Assembly (NCBI GenBank): GCA_023213395.1
Contig: CM041465.1
Coordinates: 179,993,741 to 180,057,740 of the forward strand
Reading direction: 5' to 3'
Source of the DNA: Cycas panzhihuaensis
Taxonomy: Eukaryota; Cycadophyta
Length of the DNA: 64,000 nucleotides
Part shown: in pieces, positions 33,682 to 44,188 of the stretch
Position numbering within the stretch: the first letter of the stretch is position 1
How the letters are laid out: each line of letters opens with the position of its first letter
Position numbers and translations under genes: made by a program
Notes under the pieces: model-generated
Database searches by the model: none
Seen by the model: only the letters and a program-made list of their open reading frames with translations
What the model was told of the DNA's origin: nothing

Positions 33682-33904
33682 TATTAGAAAATAAAACCGC
33701 AATAAGATATTGGCAAACAGAACAGAACACACCTCCACAGGATCGAACAGTACCCTTAAGGTACCTCAAATTGTATTAATAAAACATCCTTACAACAACA
33801 TACAATATGATACACTATATTGTGTATTTATAATATAAGTCATTATGGAAGAATATGATCCACTTGCATGTGGGACAAATCAAATGTACATTAATATTCT
33901 AACA
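33682..33904 (-). repeat. TR-GAG 5' LTR
   Basis: 223 bp, outer end TTCTAACA followed by ATTAC. Confidence 0.92.
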
Positions 33905-33909
33905 ATTAC

Positions 33910-35027
33910 GTAATGCTATTCAAGGATATTCTACGAACATGCAACTTTCATGATGTTCTAAAGAAGATATTTTAGTAATTAAGTTGCAAACAATTATGTA
34001 AGTAGCTCAATAAATGATTCAAGAGATCATAGAGATGATAGTAATCAAGTAGCCATACAATGGGTTACTTATAAATTACATTTTCTTTATATTTATTATT
34101 GAAATTTGATATACTTTCTAATATTTTATTTTGGAAAAGAGATGTTGGCTAAGTTCTAATTACTTTAGAATAAAGTAAAATGTCATAATTCTCATCGCAC
34201 GGGTAGTTATAATACTATAGTGTCACCACCCTCTTACTTTACATGAAGGAAGCTCTGATACAATATTGTAATAGTGCTCTCCAAGAGTACTTAAGCTTAA
34301 AAGACATGTAATAAAATTATAGGATAAAAAAGCAACACATTGTGCTAGTAATCCAAATAATTATTAATATATATGTGCATTCTATGTGATATGATTATGC
34401 AACGAAACATACTTATAATGCAAAGATAAATATTTAGACATGCAACATCATCATAATATGCAATATCTCATAAAAGAAATAACTATTTAAAAATTAGATT
34501 AACATTGCTTAGTTTTATAAAAGTATCCACATAAATTCAAAGCATGAAAATTTATCTTTTTTTAGAAAAAGCTAGATGGCTCAAACATATTCACCACTTA
34601 GCTAACTAGAAACCTATTACAAAAATTTGGTATTAAATTGAGACACATGACATGAATACAAGAGTATTAATTTTTGAATATAACGTTTTATAACTCCTTT
34701 CTAAATCACCAAAACAATAAAATAATAGCTCAACGGTCATTATGACATCAATAAATAACCTAAACTAACTATGCAGCTCAGTAATAACAAGTCTAAGTTT
34801 CAATATTACACCTCATATATGTGCAACATAAAACATCCATATACATCAGACTCTTTATAATGGAGCTAATACCATCCTGTAACATCTCACCATATTAATA
34901 TATTAAGCCCAACCAATGGTTTCACACCACAAATGGAATCACACCATGTCAAAACTGTGTCCATGAATAAGTTGTAGTAGCCATAACTCTCCTAACATCA
35001 CATTAAGGCCTTTAGTATCATACTAAA
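33910..35027. other. AT-rich region with an isolated primer-site-like motif
   Basis: No gene seen. At 34252-34262 the minus strand reads TGTATCAGAGC, one base short of the initiator-Met tRNA complement, after a run that could be an LTR end. A partner LTR was not found with confidence. Confidence 0.3.
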
Positions 35028-36280
35028 ATTAAGACATCACACTCACATATATGTTGTGACACTTCACTATACAATTCTCTAAACATCACACCAATGTACT
35101 ATAGTATCACACCAGAGTTAAACAACCACACCTATAACACAATGAAAATCACCACATAAAGTATCATACTATAATAGTAGTCCAACATATTACCACAACA
35201 GAAACCGTCACGGGATTGTAATAATCAAATTTCAAAAAGGGCCTTTACAGAATAAGCAATTTTATTTAGAAATCTAAAGATAAGAAGACTACCCTATATA
35301 CAAGGGTATTCTTAGCATATATGCATTGGCAAAAGACCCCAAAAGCTAGAAAGATAGAATGTTGAAAAGCCAAAAGCTAAAATGGCAAGAAACTCAAAGG
35401 TGGTGAAAAATTAAAAATACTTAAATTATACACCCCTCTTAATTATAGTACGAGTTAATCGCCTTATGATATTAACTACCTTTTACCACAACTACCTTTA
35501 ATCAATGCAATTTTGAAAGGAATTAGAATAAATCCTTTACTCTAATGATTAAACATATACATAAATGTGAGTTCAACTTTCTCCACCCTTTTAATAGCCA
35601 AGTCAACTTATTACGAGTCAAAACTTGAAACCTTGGCCCCTAAAATTAGGATATCACACTCATATATAAGCTAACATATCACTGTACAACTCCTTAGTGA
35701 TTATACCAAGGTGTTATAAAATTACACCAAAGTTAAGGAATCACATTGACAACACAATGAAAATCACCACATAAAGTACCATACTATAATAGTAGTTTTG
35801 TACATTACCACAATAGAATCATGACAAGATTTTAGTAATCAAATTACAAAAAGAGCCTTTGTAGAATAAGCAATGTTGTTTAGAAATCTAAAGATAAGAA
35901 GACAATTTGCATGTAAGAGTATTTTTGTCCTATACGTGCATCTAATAGAGCTTAAAAGTTAAAAAGATAAAATGTTGGAAAACTAAAAAAAGTCAAAGGT
36001 GGTAAAAAAATACTCAAATTATACATTCCTCTTAATTTATAACAAAAATTAATTACCTAATGTGATTAGCTACCTTTTGCCACAACCAACTTTAATTAAT
36101 ACAATTTAGAAGGCAATTAAAATAAATCCCTAATTCTAATTACACTTTGGAAAAGATTAAACACATTCGTAAATGTGGGTTTAATATGCTCCATTAACCC
36201 TTGTTAATAACCACATTAACCCATTAAGAGGGAATTAGACACAAGAGTCAAAACTTAAAACCCCTCCCCTTAAAATTTCC
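35028..36280. repeat. Two-copy tandem repeat, unit about 0.61 kb
   Basis: Unit 1 is about 35028-35640 and unit 2 about 35641-36280. Shared landmarks in the same order and spacing: ACACAATGAAAATCACCACA (35137/35753), TTTAGAAATCTAAAGATAAG (35265/35879), and a GAGTCAAAACTTRAAAC end (35616/36247). Neither unit has a reading frame. Confidence 0.85.
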
Positions 36281-36704
36281 TCTTTTGTTTATGTTATGTA
36301 TCCCCTTCATTTTCCCTTCGAGTAATCCATCCATAGTTGATTATTAATGGGCTTCTCATTTACATCATTTATAATGCATTTGGGCACTTGTCCCCTCAAG
36401 ATAATAATATATACATAGACCTTATACCTCTAATGTATGAAATATTACACTTCAAATATGAAAATGTATATAAATACATCTTTCACACTCAATAAGCTAT
36501 TTCAATATAAAAGAAACTTCTTCAAGATCACACTATCGAGTATAATATTATAATAAATGTCCTTTAATGTTATGAAGGGGGATGATTTCATTATATCATA
36601 AGATAAAATGCATGAAACCCATATATACAATAAATAATATAAGAAGTATGTATACCAAGCAAGATGTTGCATAAAAGCTGAGCCTAAAAAGAATGCTTGC
36701 AAAC
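36281..36704. other. AT-rich region, no gene seen
   Basis: Short frames without motifs; nothing recognised. Confidence 0.4.
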
Positions 36705-36816
36705 ATCATTTTGCGTAAGGTATCAAATATTTTACTAGAATTAATAGTGTTTAAGATAAAATCATTTTGCGTAAGGTATCAAATATTTTACTAGAATTAA
36801 TAGTGTTTAAGATAAA
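36705..36816. repeat. Perfect 56 bp tandem duplication
   Basis: Units 36705-36760 and 36761-36816 are identical base for base, starting ATCATTTTGCG and ending TTTAAGATAAA. Identity implies the duplication is recent or maintained. Confidence 0.97.
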
Positions 36817-36840
36817 ATAATGGCTGAAATGGTCAGTGAA

Positions 36841-38050
36841 TATGTTAAACAAACTTATTGCGCCGATAGGCGTTCTGGAGACCGTCTCCCAAAGACGTAG
36901 AAGTTGTACGGCAACCCCAGGTTGACGGTGTTTAATTCGGATGTCGAACAGGGAGATTCGACGCTCATATAATAAATCCCCTGTTTTAGCGACTTAAAGG
37001 GGGACCGGATTCAGTGAAAAGTGCTAAGGTGAGTGCATGTACTGGTAGTTAATATCTTATTTTCCCCTTCAGCGCTCGAAAAATAGCAGTACTAGATTTT
37101 TTCGAAAACCCCGTTCCATGGGACCCCGACCTAAGTCCGCTAAAACTTCTCCTAATCTGACCAGCATTTAGTGACAAATATGGCACGGCGAAAGATTTAT
37201 CGTGCAGTGTGTTGATGCATTTTAGAGTTCAAACGACCGGAACTTCTGAACTGACAGAATTCTATACACACTCGGTCCGAGTGTGCAACGAAAACAGTTT
37301 GTTAGGGGAGGCAATAATTTTGCACGAGGTGTCACACGGCAAAGAAAGTAAATCAAACAAGAACTGATCTAATTAAACTTATTACAATATGCAGCATATC
37401 TATCCCACATCGTGAGTTTTGAAGGTAACGCAAACTTGATTTACCCAACGTACTGTAAAATTATACGGAAAATCGGTAGTGTACCACTTTTTCTGAGATT
37501 ATTTTAATGAATTTCGATATCTTGCTGCTCTTCCGAAAAATAGTCCATCCCTTTGTTTATGTACTGCAACGAAACTCCTTCCAAATATAATTTTCTGTGA
37601 CAACAAACGACAAACATGTGGTGTTTGGGGATAAAATATTCTGAATGAGATTTAACAGGGAAACATTAGGCACAATTTGTGGAAAGGAATTTGAGCTGTA
37701 TGACAAGGAAATGCAGGCAAACTCAAATTTAAATAATACGCAGTTAGTTGCCTGTCTGCAAATGTACATTGTTGACGCTACAAATCCAAAACAATATTTC
37801 AGAGGACATAATTTAAGTACACATCATTCATTGATGACGATGGCAATAGCTACGTATGCAAGCAGATCCATTCCTTCCTTCCATTGGCCATGAACGTAAA
37901 CAAACTTACCTTTGCAGGCTGCATACATTTTTACGGAGAGGACTACACCACCAAACCCTATTTGAACACCAAGGCATCGTACAAGTAAAGGAATTTCCCG
38001 GCAAAGAACAGCCTCAAACGTGCCCATCAACTTCCAAGTTCGGTTAAGGA
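36841..38050. other. CpG-retaining island, possible host unique sequence
   Basis: By hand count there are 13 CpG in 36841-37020, against 1 in the equally long 36181-36360. CpG remains frequent to about 37380 and moderate to 38050. No retroelement motif was seen. Splice-like signals and two opposing open frames lie in the right half. This could be a gene edge, an unmethylated regulatory region or a young insertion. Confidence 0.5.
37645..37893 (+). CDS. Uncharacterised 82-codon frame
   Basis: An open plus-strand frame inside the CpG-retaining island. The product has no recognised motif. It overlaps a minus-strand frame (37824-38105), and at most one can be real. No matching upstream signals were identified. 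Confidence 0.15.
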   Translation: MRFNRETLGTICGKEFELYDKEMQANSNLNNTQLVACLQMYIVDATNPKQYFRGHNLSTHHSLMTMAIATYASRSIPSFHWP

Positions 38051-38105
38051 TTATGATTGTACGAATCTGTTCCATCCATTTTTTACTTAATTGCTTAATG
38101 AGCAA
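37824..38105 (-). CDS. Uncharacterised minus-strand frame with a good splice donor
   Basis: 93 codons from 38105. Inside it, at 37910/37909, the minus strand reads CTGCAAAG then GTAAGTTTG, a near-ideal plant 5' splice site, followed by T-rich intron-like sequence. If real, the exon would be about 38105-37910 and would encode 'EIPLLVRCLGVQIGFGGVVL', a hydrophobic stretch. No family recognised and no matching acceptor exon identified. Confidence 0.25.
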   Translation of the reverse strand: MLIKQLSKKWMEQIRTIIILNRTWKLMGTFEAVLCREIPLLVRCLGVQIGFGGVVLSVKMYAACKGKFVYVHGQWKEGMDLLAYVAIAIVINE

Positions 38106-39010
38106 TTTTATGATATATTTATTTTTATATATTTATAATGTTATTTATTATTCCCTTATCAATTTTAAAGCATATAATGGCATGAATCGATAAAACAAAG
38201 TATTAAAATATAATTCAAAGTTTTACAAATCATTAGACATGTTACCATAATTCCTTTCAATTTCATCTTAATAGCCATGTAATATGTGTAAAAATTATAG
38301 TTTCCCCTTTCTCTTTAAAATTTTACCATTTCTTAGTAATAAAAATAAATTAGTAACAAATTGAACAATCTACCTACACCAATAAGTGGAGATGTGCACC
38401 GTGCACACATAAATTGCAAATAGACAATTCAAGGATAGTATCACGGTTTAATGTAGTAATTGTCATGAAAATATGATATGAAAAGTTTTAACTTGAACAA
38501 AGAAGGGATGATGTGTTATATATTGGTCTTTATGCAAAGCATAGAGGATGATGTTGTGAGTCATTGTAGAATTATTGAATCTCTTACCATTGTCTTCTTT
38601 CCTGTGCAGTAGTTTGAATTGCCCTATTTTCTATGAATTCCTCTTTGCTTGAAAGATAAAATGTCAAATGTAATTTTGTTCTTTTTAAATTGTTGATATG
38701 TTCATTCCATTCATTGTAACTGTGGACATTTAATTCATTGAAAGCATTCCAATATCTATTAGTCACATCCACCAATTTGCGCTATGTGTCCCACTAAGTT
38801 CATTATATTTTTCTCTCTTTCTTTTTCCTTTTTAAATTAACAAAAGCAAGTGGGAGGCCTAAGTTGACACTGCCCGCTAAAGTGTCTTAAGGGCGCATAT
38901 CGACACAATAATAGTATAATAATAAACAAATGCAAAATATATAAACAAAATTAAAACATGGCCCACATAAATGACACCCCCTAAAATGACATTGCATGAA
39001 AGGCTAACAT
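38106..39010. other. AT-rich region, no clear gene
   Basis: Contains one 64-codon minus-strand frame (38584-38775, TTG start) rich in Asn, Trp and Glu without a recognised motif; it could be a fragment of a transposon or host protein. Confidence 0.25.
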
Positions 39011-39424
39011 TGCAGTCCCATGCGAGGGGTTGGACTGCTTATATTATGGTGCAAGGGGTTCCATGCACTATAATAAGAGCCACTCGTAAGGAAATTAAAG
39101 AATCTTCTTCAAAATACGTGTAGCGGATCCACTTATTTTAGCAGAGGCAAATAAGGGGGGGCTAGATTGAGTAATAATAGGATAATTGTACAATTTTTCA
39201 CATGGCATCTTCTTTGTTTCTCCTACCATTGTATGTGTCAAAATTGAAATAATGATTTTTAAAATTGTGGATAAAATAATTTTATTCGATCAATGCAGTA
39301 GGTAGTAACGAAAATTATATATCTAAATGGGATCGTTAGATTCTACCATGTTCTAAAAAATTTAGCACAAAAATTGTAGCGAAACTGCTACAATTTCTAT
39401 AAAGCCCCCTTGCATGGGACTGCA
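39011..39424. mobile_element. Possible MITE with 19 bp terminal inverted repeats
   Basis: TGCAGTCCCATGCGAGGGG at 39011-39029 is the inverted copy, with one mismatch, of 39406-39424. The 414 bp unit has no coding capacity and contains further hairpins (39371-39396). A target duplication is not evident, so the superfamily is unknown. Confidence 0.45.
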
Positions 39425-39870
39425 CTATAAGAAAAGAGACATTGCAAACCAAATGGGTTTCATGGTAAGCTCATGCCTTGTTTGAGGATATTACTTTCTA
39501 CATTAACCAAAAAGGTTCAATACGCAGGTTTCAATTAATGATTGGATCTTTACAATGAAATTATTGAGGAATACTTGTATTATTAAAGCTACTTCTTCAT
39601 AAAATAATATATCACTTTTATTAAAGAATATTATTATTATTGTTGTTGTTTTTGTTATTGTTATTATTGTTATTTAGCTTATTGCATATACAAAAGAAAA
39701 TATTTGAAATCATTTTATTATTTATCTTATATATTTATATATATGGGATACCTTGTGATATAATGCACAGTATTTTTTAACACTATCATATAGATTACTC
39801 ATTGTTTCTTAGCTTCTGGGAATGATATTAACACAACGACATAGGTAGATGTTGTCGAAATTCTGCCACA
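39425..39870. other. AT-rich spacer with a TTR-type microsatellite
   Basis: Near 39626-39680 there is a run of ATT/GTT trinucleotides. Nothing else recognised. Confidence 0.6.
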
Positions 39871-40556
39871 ACAACCCTTCTACTCTTGGAATAACTTGCA
39901 TGCTTTGGGAGCTAAAGTGAAAAAGTTGGAGGTCAACCTTAGCACAAAAGAGGGAGCATTAGAGGGCTTCATCGGGCAGCCACCACTTCACATCTCTCCA
40001 CTGGATTAGGCATCCCCCCATCTAACCTTGATTTGCCATTTTGTAATACTCCCTCTTACCCTTCCTCTCCTTTCTTTGTTGTTATTTTGTTGCATAGCTA
40101 GGATTGATTAGGTTTAGTAGCTTTTCTCCATTATAATAGTAGAAGATATGATTGGATTTGCTTGGTCTTTCCTTCCCATTTTACATACACCTTTATTAAG
40201 TTGCAGGTTCATGCAGAAAGGCTCTCCTTAATACAACTAATGAAGTTGCTTTTGTAAGGGAGGCCACACCATTCTGAGGCACTTTTCCCTTCCTTGCTTC
40301 ATATTTATTTTTGTTGGTATTCCACTATTTGTCATATATACATACATACATGCTCCCTAACTATATATTAGTTAACTTTTTCATGTAATTAGATTAATTA
40401 AAAGATTGTTATAGTAGTTCTTCATTTAGATTTAATTTATAGGTACAAGAAGGAGTAATCTTCTACCATTCATATTAGGATTTGAAGAAGGTGCATCTAC
40501 AACAAGGTGAGCACCCCTTATCTTTTTCACTTGTCATTGTATAGCGCCTTGCTTCC

Positions 40557-40957
40557 TGTCAGATATGTTGAACACTTTACAAGTGTTACATAGGTATAAG
40601 TATTATACCCGAGCCCCTTTGTGAGTGTCCTATGGGGGTCTTTGTTAGCTCGTGGTTTATATCCATTGTAATATAAAAAACCACAAGGCGGTATCTTGTA
40701 ATGCTGTATCTACATATTCTTATGTAATAGAATATATAATATGGTTATGGATGAGTCTTTAATAACTTGATAAGAAGAGTTAGGATTTATTCATCTATGT
40801 AATGCTTTTGTTATTGGTCAGATTAATAAAAGGTCTATGCTTAGACTTGAATCTCCTAGTATTCTTTATTGAGTGCTTGGCTTATTTATACTATTTGTTC
40901 TTTGCATGGTTTAAAGTTCTATTATCACATTGCTTCTATAGTTATATTTTCATTTCA
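40557..40957 (+). repeat. Copia-D 5' LTR
   Basis: 401 bp, starts TGTCAGATATGTTG, ends TTTCATTTCA. Confidence 0.92.
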
Positions 40958-40959
40958 TT

Positions 40960-40971
40960 TGGTATCAGAGC
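40960..40971 (+). promoter_or_regulatory. Copia-D primer binding site
   Basis: TGGTATCAGAGC, a perfect initiator-Met tRNA complement. Confidence 0.95.
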
Positions 40972-41004
40972 CATATTTTAGTTTTATAGGAAGTTGTTTG
41001 GTAA

Positions 41005-42460
41005 ATGGGAGCATTGTTCAATGAACTTGAGTGTGAAGATTATGATAAGAACTACAAAGATGGAGACTCAAAAGTTCAATGGCTAGAACTTTGAGTTGTA
41101 GAAGCTAAGATGGAAGATATCCTCGGTGAGAAAGATCGATGGATCATTGTAGTAGGAGCAAAGCCTACGACTATGGGTGATGAAGATTAGAAGAAGCTTG
41201 ATCGAAAAGTAATTAGTTTGAAAAGGTTATGCCTTTTAGGTATAGTGTTGTTGAATGTTGCCATAGAGTCTATGGCCAAAGATCTATGAAAAAAGATAGA
41301 GGCTTTGTATCAAACTAAGTCCTTGGTTAATAAGTTATTTCTTTAGAAAAAGTTATATTCACTCAGGATGAGTAATGGAGATACAATTGTAGATCATCAC
41401 ACTCCATTTAACACTATGGTGAGCCAGCTTATTTTAGTTAGGCAATAATGTCTAAAGAAGATAGGTGTATTACCCTATTATGTTTACTTCCTAATTCCTA
41501 GGATAATCTTGTAATGACAATTAGTAGTCTTTGCTTCTACCTTGAAATTTGATAATGTTATTACTTCTCTCTTGTCGGAAGAGACAAAGTGAAAATTTTC
41601 TTAGGATCATTCAAAAGAAGTATTAGCGGTGAGAGGCGAACTTTAGATTGTGACCAACAGAGACCTAGGAGCAGACGACTAAAATGCAAAGGAAAATCTA
41701 AATCTCCGTGAGAGGCCCTTTGGTATCTTTGGAGATGTAAGAAGGCAGCCATATGAAGAGCGATCTAAGTCAAGGTTAACAAGGGAAAGTCACCTAAAGT
41801 TATTTCTTCCATGGTAGCAAAAGCCTCTGATTGAACTAATGACGATGTTTATTTAGCAACCTCAAGTAAGTTGTCAAATGTTGAGTCTTGGTTAATTGAC
41901 TTTGATACTTCGCTTCATATTACTCCCCATAGGGATTGATTTTATAAATACATAAGTATTGATGGAGGTGAAGTATTTATTGGGGATCATTACCCATATA
42001 AAATTGTGGGTCATGGAAGAGTGAAGGTTCAATTTGGGGATGGAAGTATTAAAATTATCCTTGATATAGGTCATAATCCTAGTTTGACTATGAGTCTATT
42101 GTCTGTCATTCAATTGGGTGATGTAGGAATATAAGTGATTTTTAATAAAATAGTTATAGAATAGTTTGAGGAGAATTGGTATTAATAAGAGGGGTCTAAT
42201 TTAGAACACTATATATGCTTGATACAAGTACAATGTGTGTTGGTAGTTATAGTTCAATTATTACGTAGTAGTAATAATGAAGGTAGGACTCAAATATCAC
42301 TTGCTAGTAAAACTATGCTATGGCATTAAAGATTGGGCCATATTGGAGAGAAATGCCTCTATGATTTATTCTCCAAAGGCATGGCAGAAGACATCTCTGG
42401 AATTAATGGCTCCTTTGATTTTGATTTTTGTGAGCATTATGTGTATGGCAAAATGTAATC
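41005..42460 (+). pseudogene. Copia-D gag, protease and pre-integrase (broken)
   Basis: Gag starts at ATG 41005 and reads 'WLELXVVEAKMEDILGEKDR', then the standard 'MSNGDTIVDHHTPFNTMVSQL'. Protease near 41887 reads Trp-Leu-Ile-Asp-Phe-Asp-Thr-Ser, so Asp is kept but the Ser-Gly after it is lost; 'VKVQFGDGSIKIILDI' follows. The GAG-pre-integrase Trp-His-(stop)-Arg-Leu-Gly-His is at about 42320 and Cys-Glu-His-Tyr-Val-Tyr-Gly-Lys at about 42430, just before the deletion. Confidence 0.88.
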
Positions 42461-42465
42461 GGGTT

Positions 42466-43746
42466 ATAACAGTTGCTTATGACCTTTAGGTAGATCAAAT
42501 GGATGTGAAGATTGCATTTCTTTATGGTGACCTTCGGGAGGAAACTTATATGTTGCATCTTAAAGGGTTTAAAGTTGTAGGGAAAGAGAATTTGGTATGC
42601 TAGTTGAAGAAGTCATTATACAACTTGAAACAATTACCAAGGACATGGTATCATAAGTTTGATTCACACATGTTGGCAGATGGTTTTGTGTGTAGAAAAG
42701 TAGATCATTAAATTTATTATAAGTAAGTTGGTGATCATTTTGTTATTCTAGCTTTATATGTTGATGACATCTTTTTAGTTGGTAAGAATAAAGAAATGAA
42801 TCAACTTGTGAAAGGCCAACTGGCATCTCATTTTGAGATGAAGGATCTTAGTGTTGCATATTTTATTTTGGGTATTAATATTAAAAGGGATAGGAGAAAT
42901 AGAAAGATTTGGCTTACCCAAAGATGGTACATTGAGACAATATTACAATAGTTCAAGTTACATGATAATAAAACAGTTAATGTTCCTCTTCTTGTTAGTT
43001 TAAAATTATCAGCTGAATAATACTCAAAGACTTACCATGAAGTTAAAGATATGGTACTTGTCCCTTATGCTAGTGTTGTTGGTATCCTATTGTATGTAAT
43101 GGTTTACATTTGACCAAACATTACTTATGTAGTAGGAGTAGTTAGTAGGTATATTTCAAACCCAAGCAGGGAGCATTGGGTGGCTATGAAAATGATATTT
43201 AGGTATCTGCAAGGTACATCAGACTATGGAATTTGCTATCAAGGAGATCCCATAGAAAGTATAATAGTGAACCTAAGAGATTTTGTTGATGCTAATTGGG
43301 CTAGAGATCTTGACAATAGAAGATCTACAAGCAAGTATGTTTTTACCCTTTATGGTGGCACACTCAGTTGGAAAAGTAAAAGACAATAAGTTGTGGTACC
43401 TTTTAACATAAAAGTATAGTATATGATAGCTACTCATGTGTGTAAGGAAGTAGTTTGGGTACATAGATTATGCACAAATACTAGATTTAAGAAGGATCTT
43501 TGAAAGATAGATTGTGATAGTCAAAGTGCAATCTACCTAGCAAAGAATCCCATTTTTCATGCTCAGTTGAATCATATTGATGTGTAATTCCATTTTGTGA
43601 GAGAAATAGTTCAAGATCACAAGGTGGATTTGTAGAAGATTACTACAAAAGAGAATGCTGAAGACTCATTGACTAAGACTATTATCACAGAAAATTTTAG
43701 ATGGTGTAGAAATACAATGGGTATTTGTGTTTTTAGTATTAAGTAG
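42466..43746 (+). pseudogene. Copia-D reverse transcriptase and RNase H (broken)
   Basis: Begins within RT at 'QMDVKIAFLYGDLREETYML'. The catalytic Tyr-Val-Asp-Asp is intact at 42757-42768. RNase H words 'DANWARDLDNRRSTSKYVF' (about 43290), 'DCDSQSAIYLAKNPIFHA' and the C-terminal 'HFVREIV' are clear; a 69-codon open part covers 43180-43389. TAA/TAG codons are scattered. It ends shortly before the purine-rich AGTGAGAGAT at 43781-43790. Confidence 0.92.
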
Positions 43747-43790
43747 TTATCTGTGCAGATTTCTTGTAAAGTGTTCTACAAGTGAGAGAT

Positions 43791-44188
43791 TGTTATATAT
43801 GTTGAACACTTTGTAAGTGTTACATGGGTATAGGCATTACACCCAAGTCCCTTTGTATGTGTCTTATGAGGGTCTTTGTCAACCTGTGGTTTATGCCCAT
43901 TGTATTATAAAACCACAATGCAGTATCTTGTAATGTTGTGTTTATATATTCTTATGTAACAACACATGTAATATGGTTGTAGATGAGTTTTTGATGAGTC
44001 AATGAGAAGAATTGGGGTTTATTCATCTTTGTAATTATTTAGCTGTTGCTTAGATTAATAAAAGGTCTATGCTTAGACCTGAATCTCCTGGTGTTCTTTA
44101 TTGAGTGCTCGACTTGTTTATGTTATTTGTTCTTTGCATAGTTTAAAATTTTATTATACATTGCTTCTACAGTTATATTTTCTCTTCA
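43791..44188 (+). repeat. Copia-D 3' LTR
   Basis: 398 bp, starts TGTTATATATGTTG, ends TCTCTTCA, followed by CTTTC. Confidence 0.92.

Larger units (their letters stand above)
30869..33904 (-). mobile_element. TR-GAG-like short LTR element (gag only)
   Basis: 3036 bp on the minus strand, LTRs 30869-31093 and 33682-33904, perfect target duplication ATTAC (30864-30868 and 33905-33909). A primer site and polypurine tract are in the right places. The interior (2.6 kb) has room for gag and a long non-coding part but no protease, integrase, polymerase or RNase H. This is the form called TR-GAG (terminal-repeat retrotransposon with gag only), which needs enzymes from a partner element. By hand the LTRs differ by 13 substitutions and one 2 bp gap. 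Confidence 0.88.
40557..44188 (+). mobile_element. Copia-D, internally deleted Copia element
   Basis: 3632 bp, LTRs 40557-40957 and 43791-44188, flanked by CTTCC and CTTTC (one mismatch). It belongs to the Copia-B family by LTR sequence. Gag, protease, reverse transcriptase and RNase H are present, but the integrase core and RT start are missing at about 42465, which accounts for its being about 1.45 kb shorter than Copia-B. Confidence 0.93.

Noticed and set aside
37029-37072. Plus-strand intron-like segment (AAG/GTGAGT ... TTTCCCCTTCAG) in the CpG-retaining island
   Set aside because: Only 44 bases, shorter than plant introns normally are, and the flanking frames are not open across it.
36841-37380. 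Structural RNA (rRNA, tRNA or snRNA) in the CpG-rich stretch
   Set aside because: No conserved boxes or cloverleaf could be found; high CpG alone is not evidence for an RNA gene.
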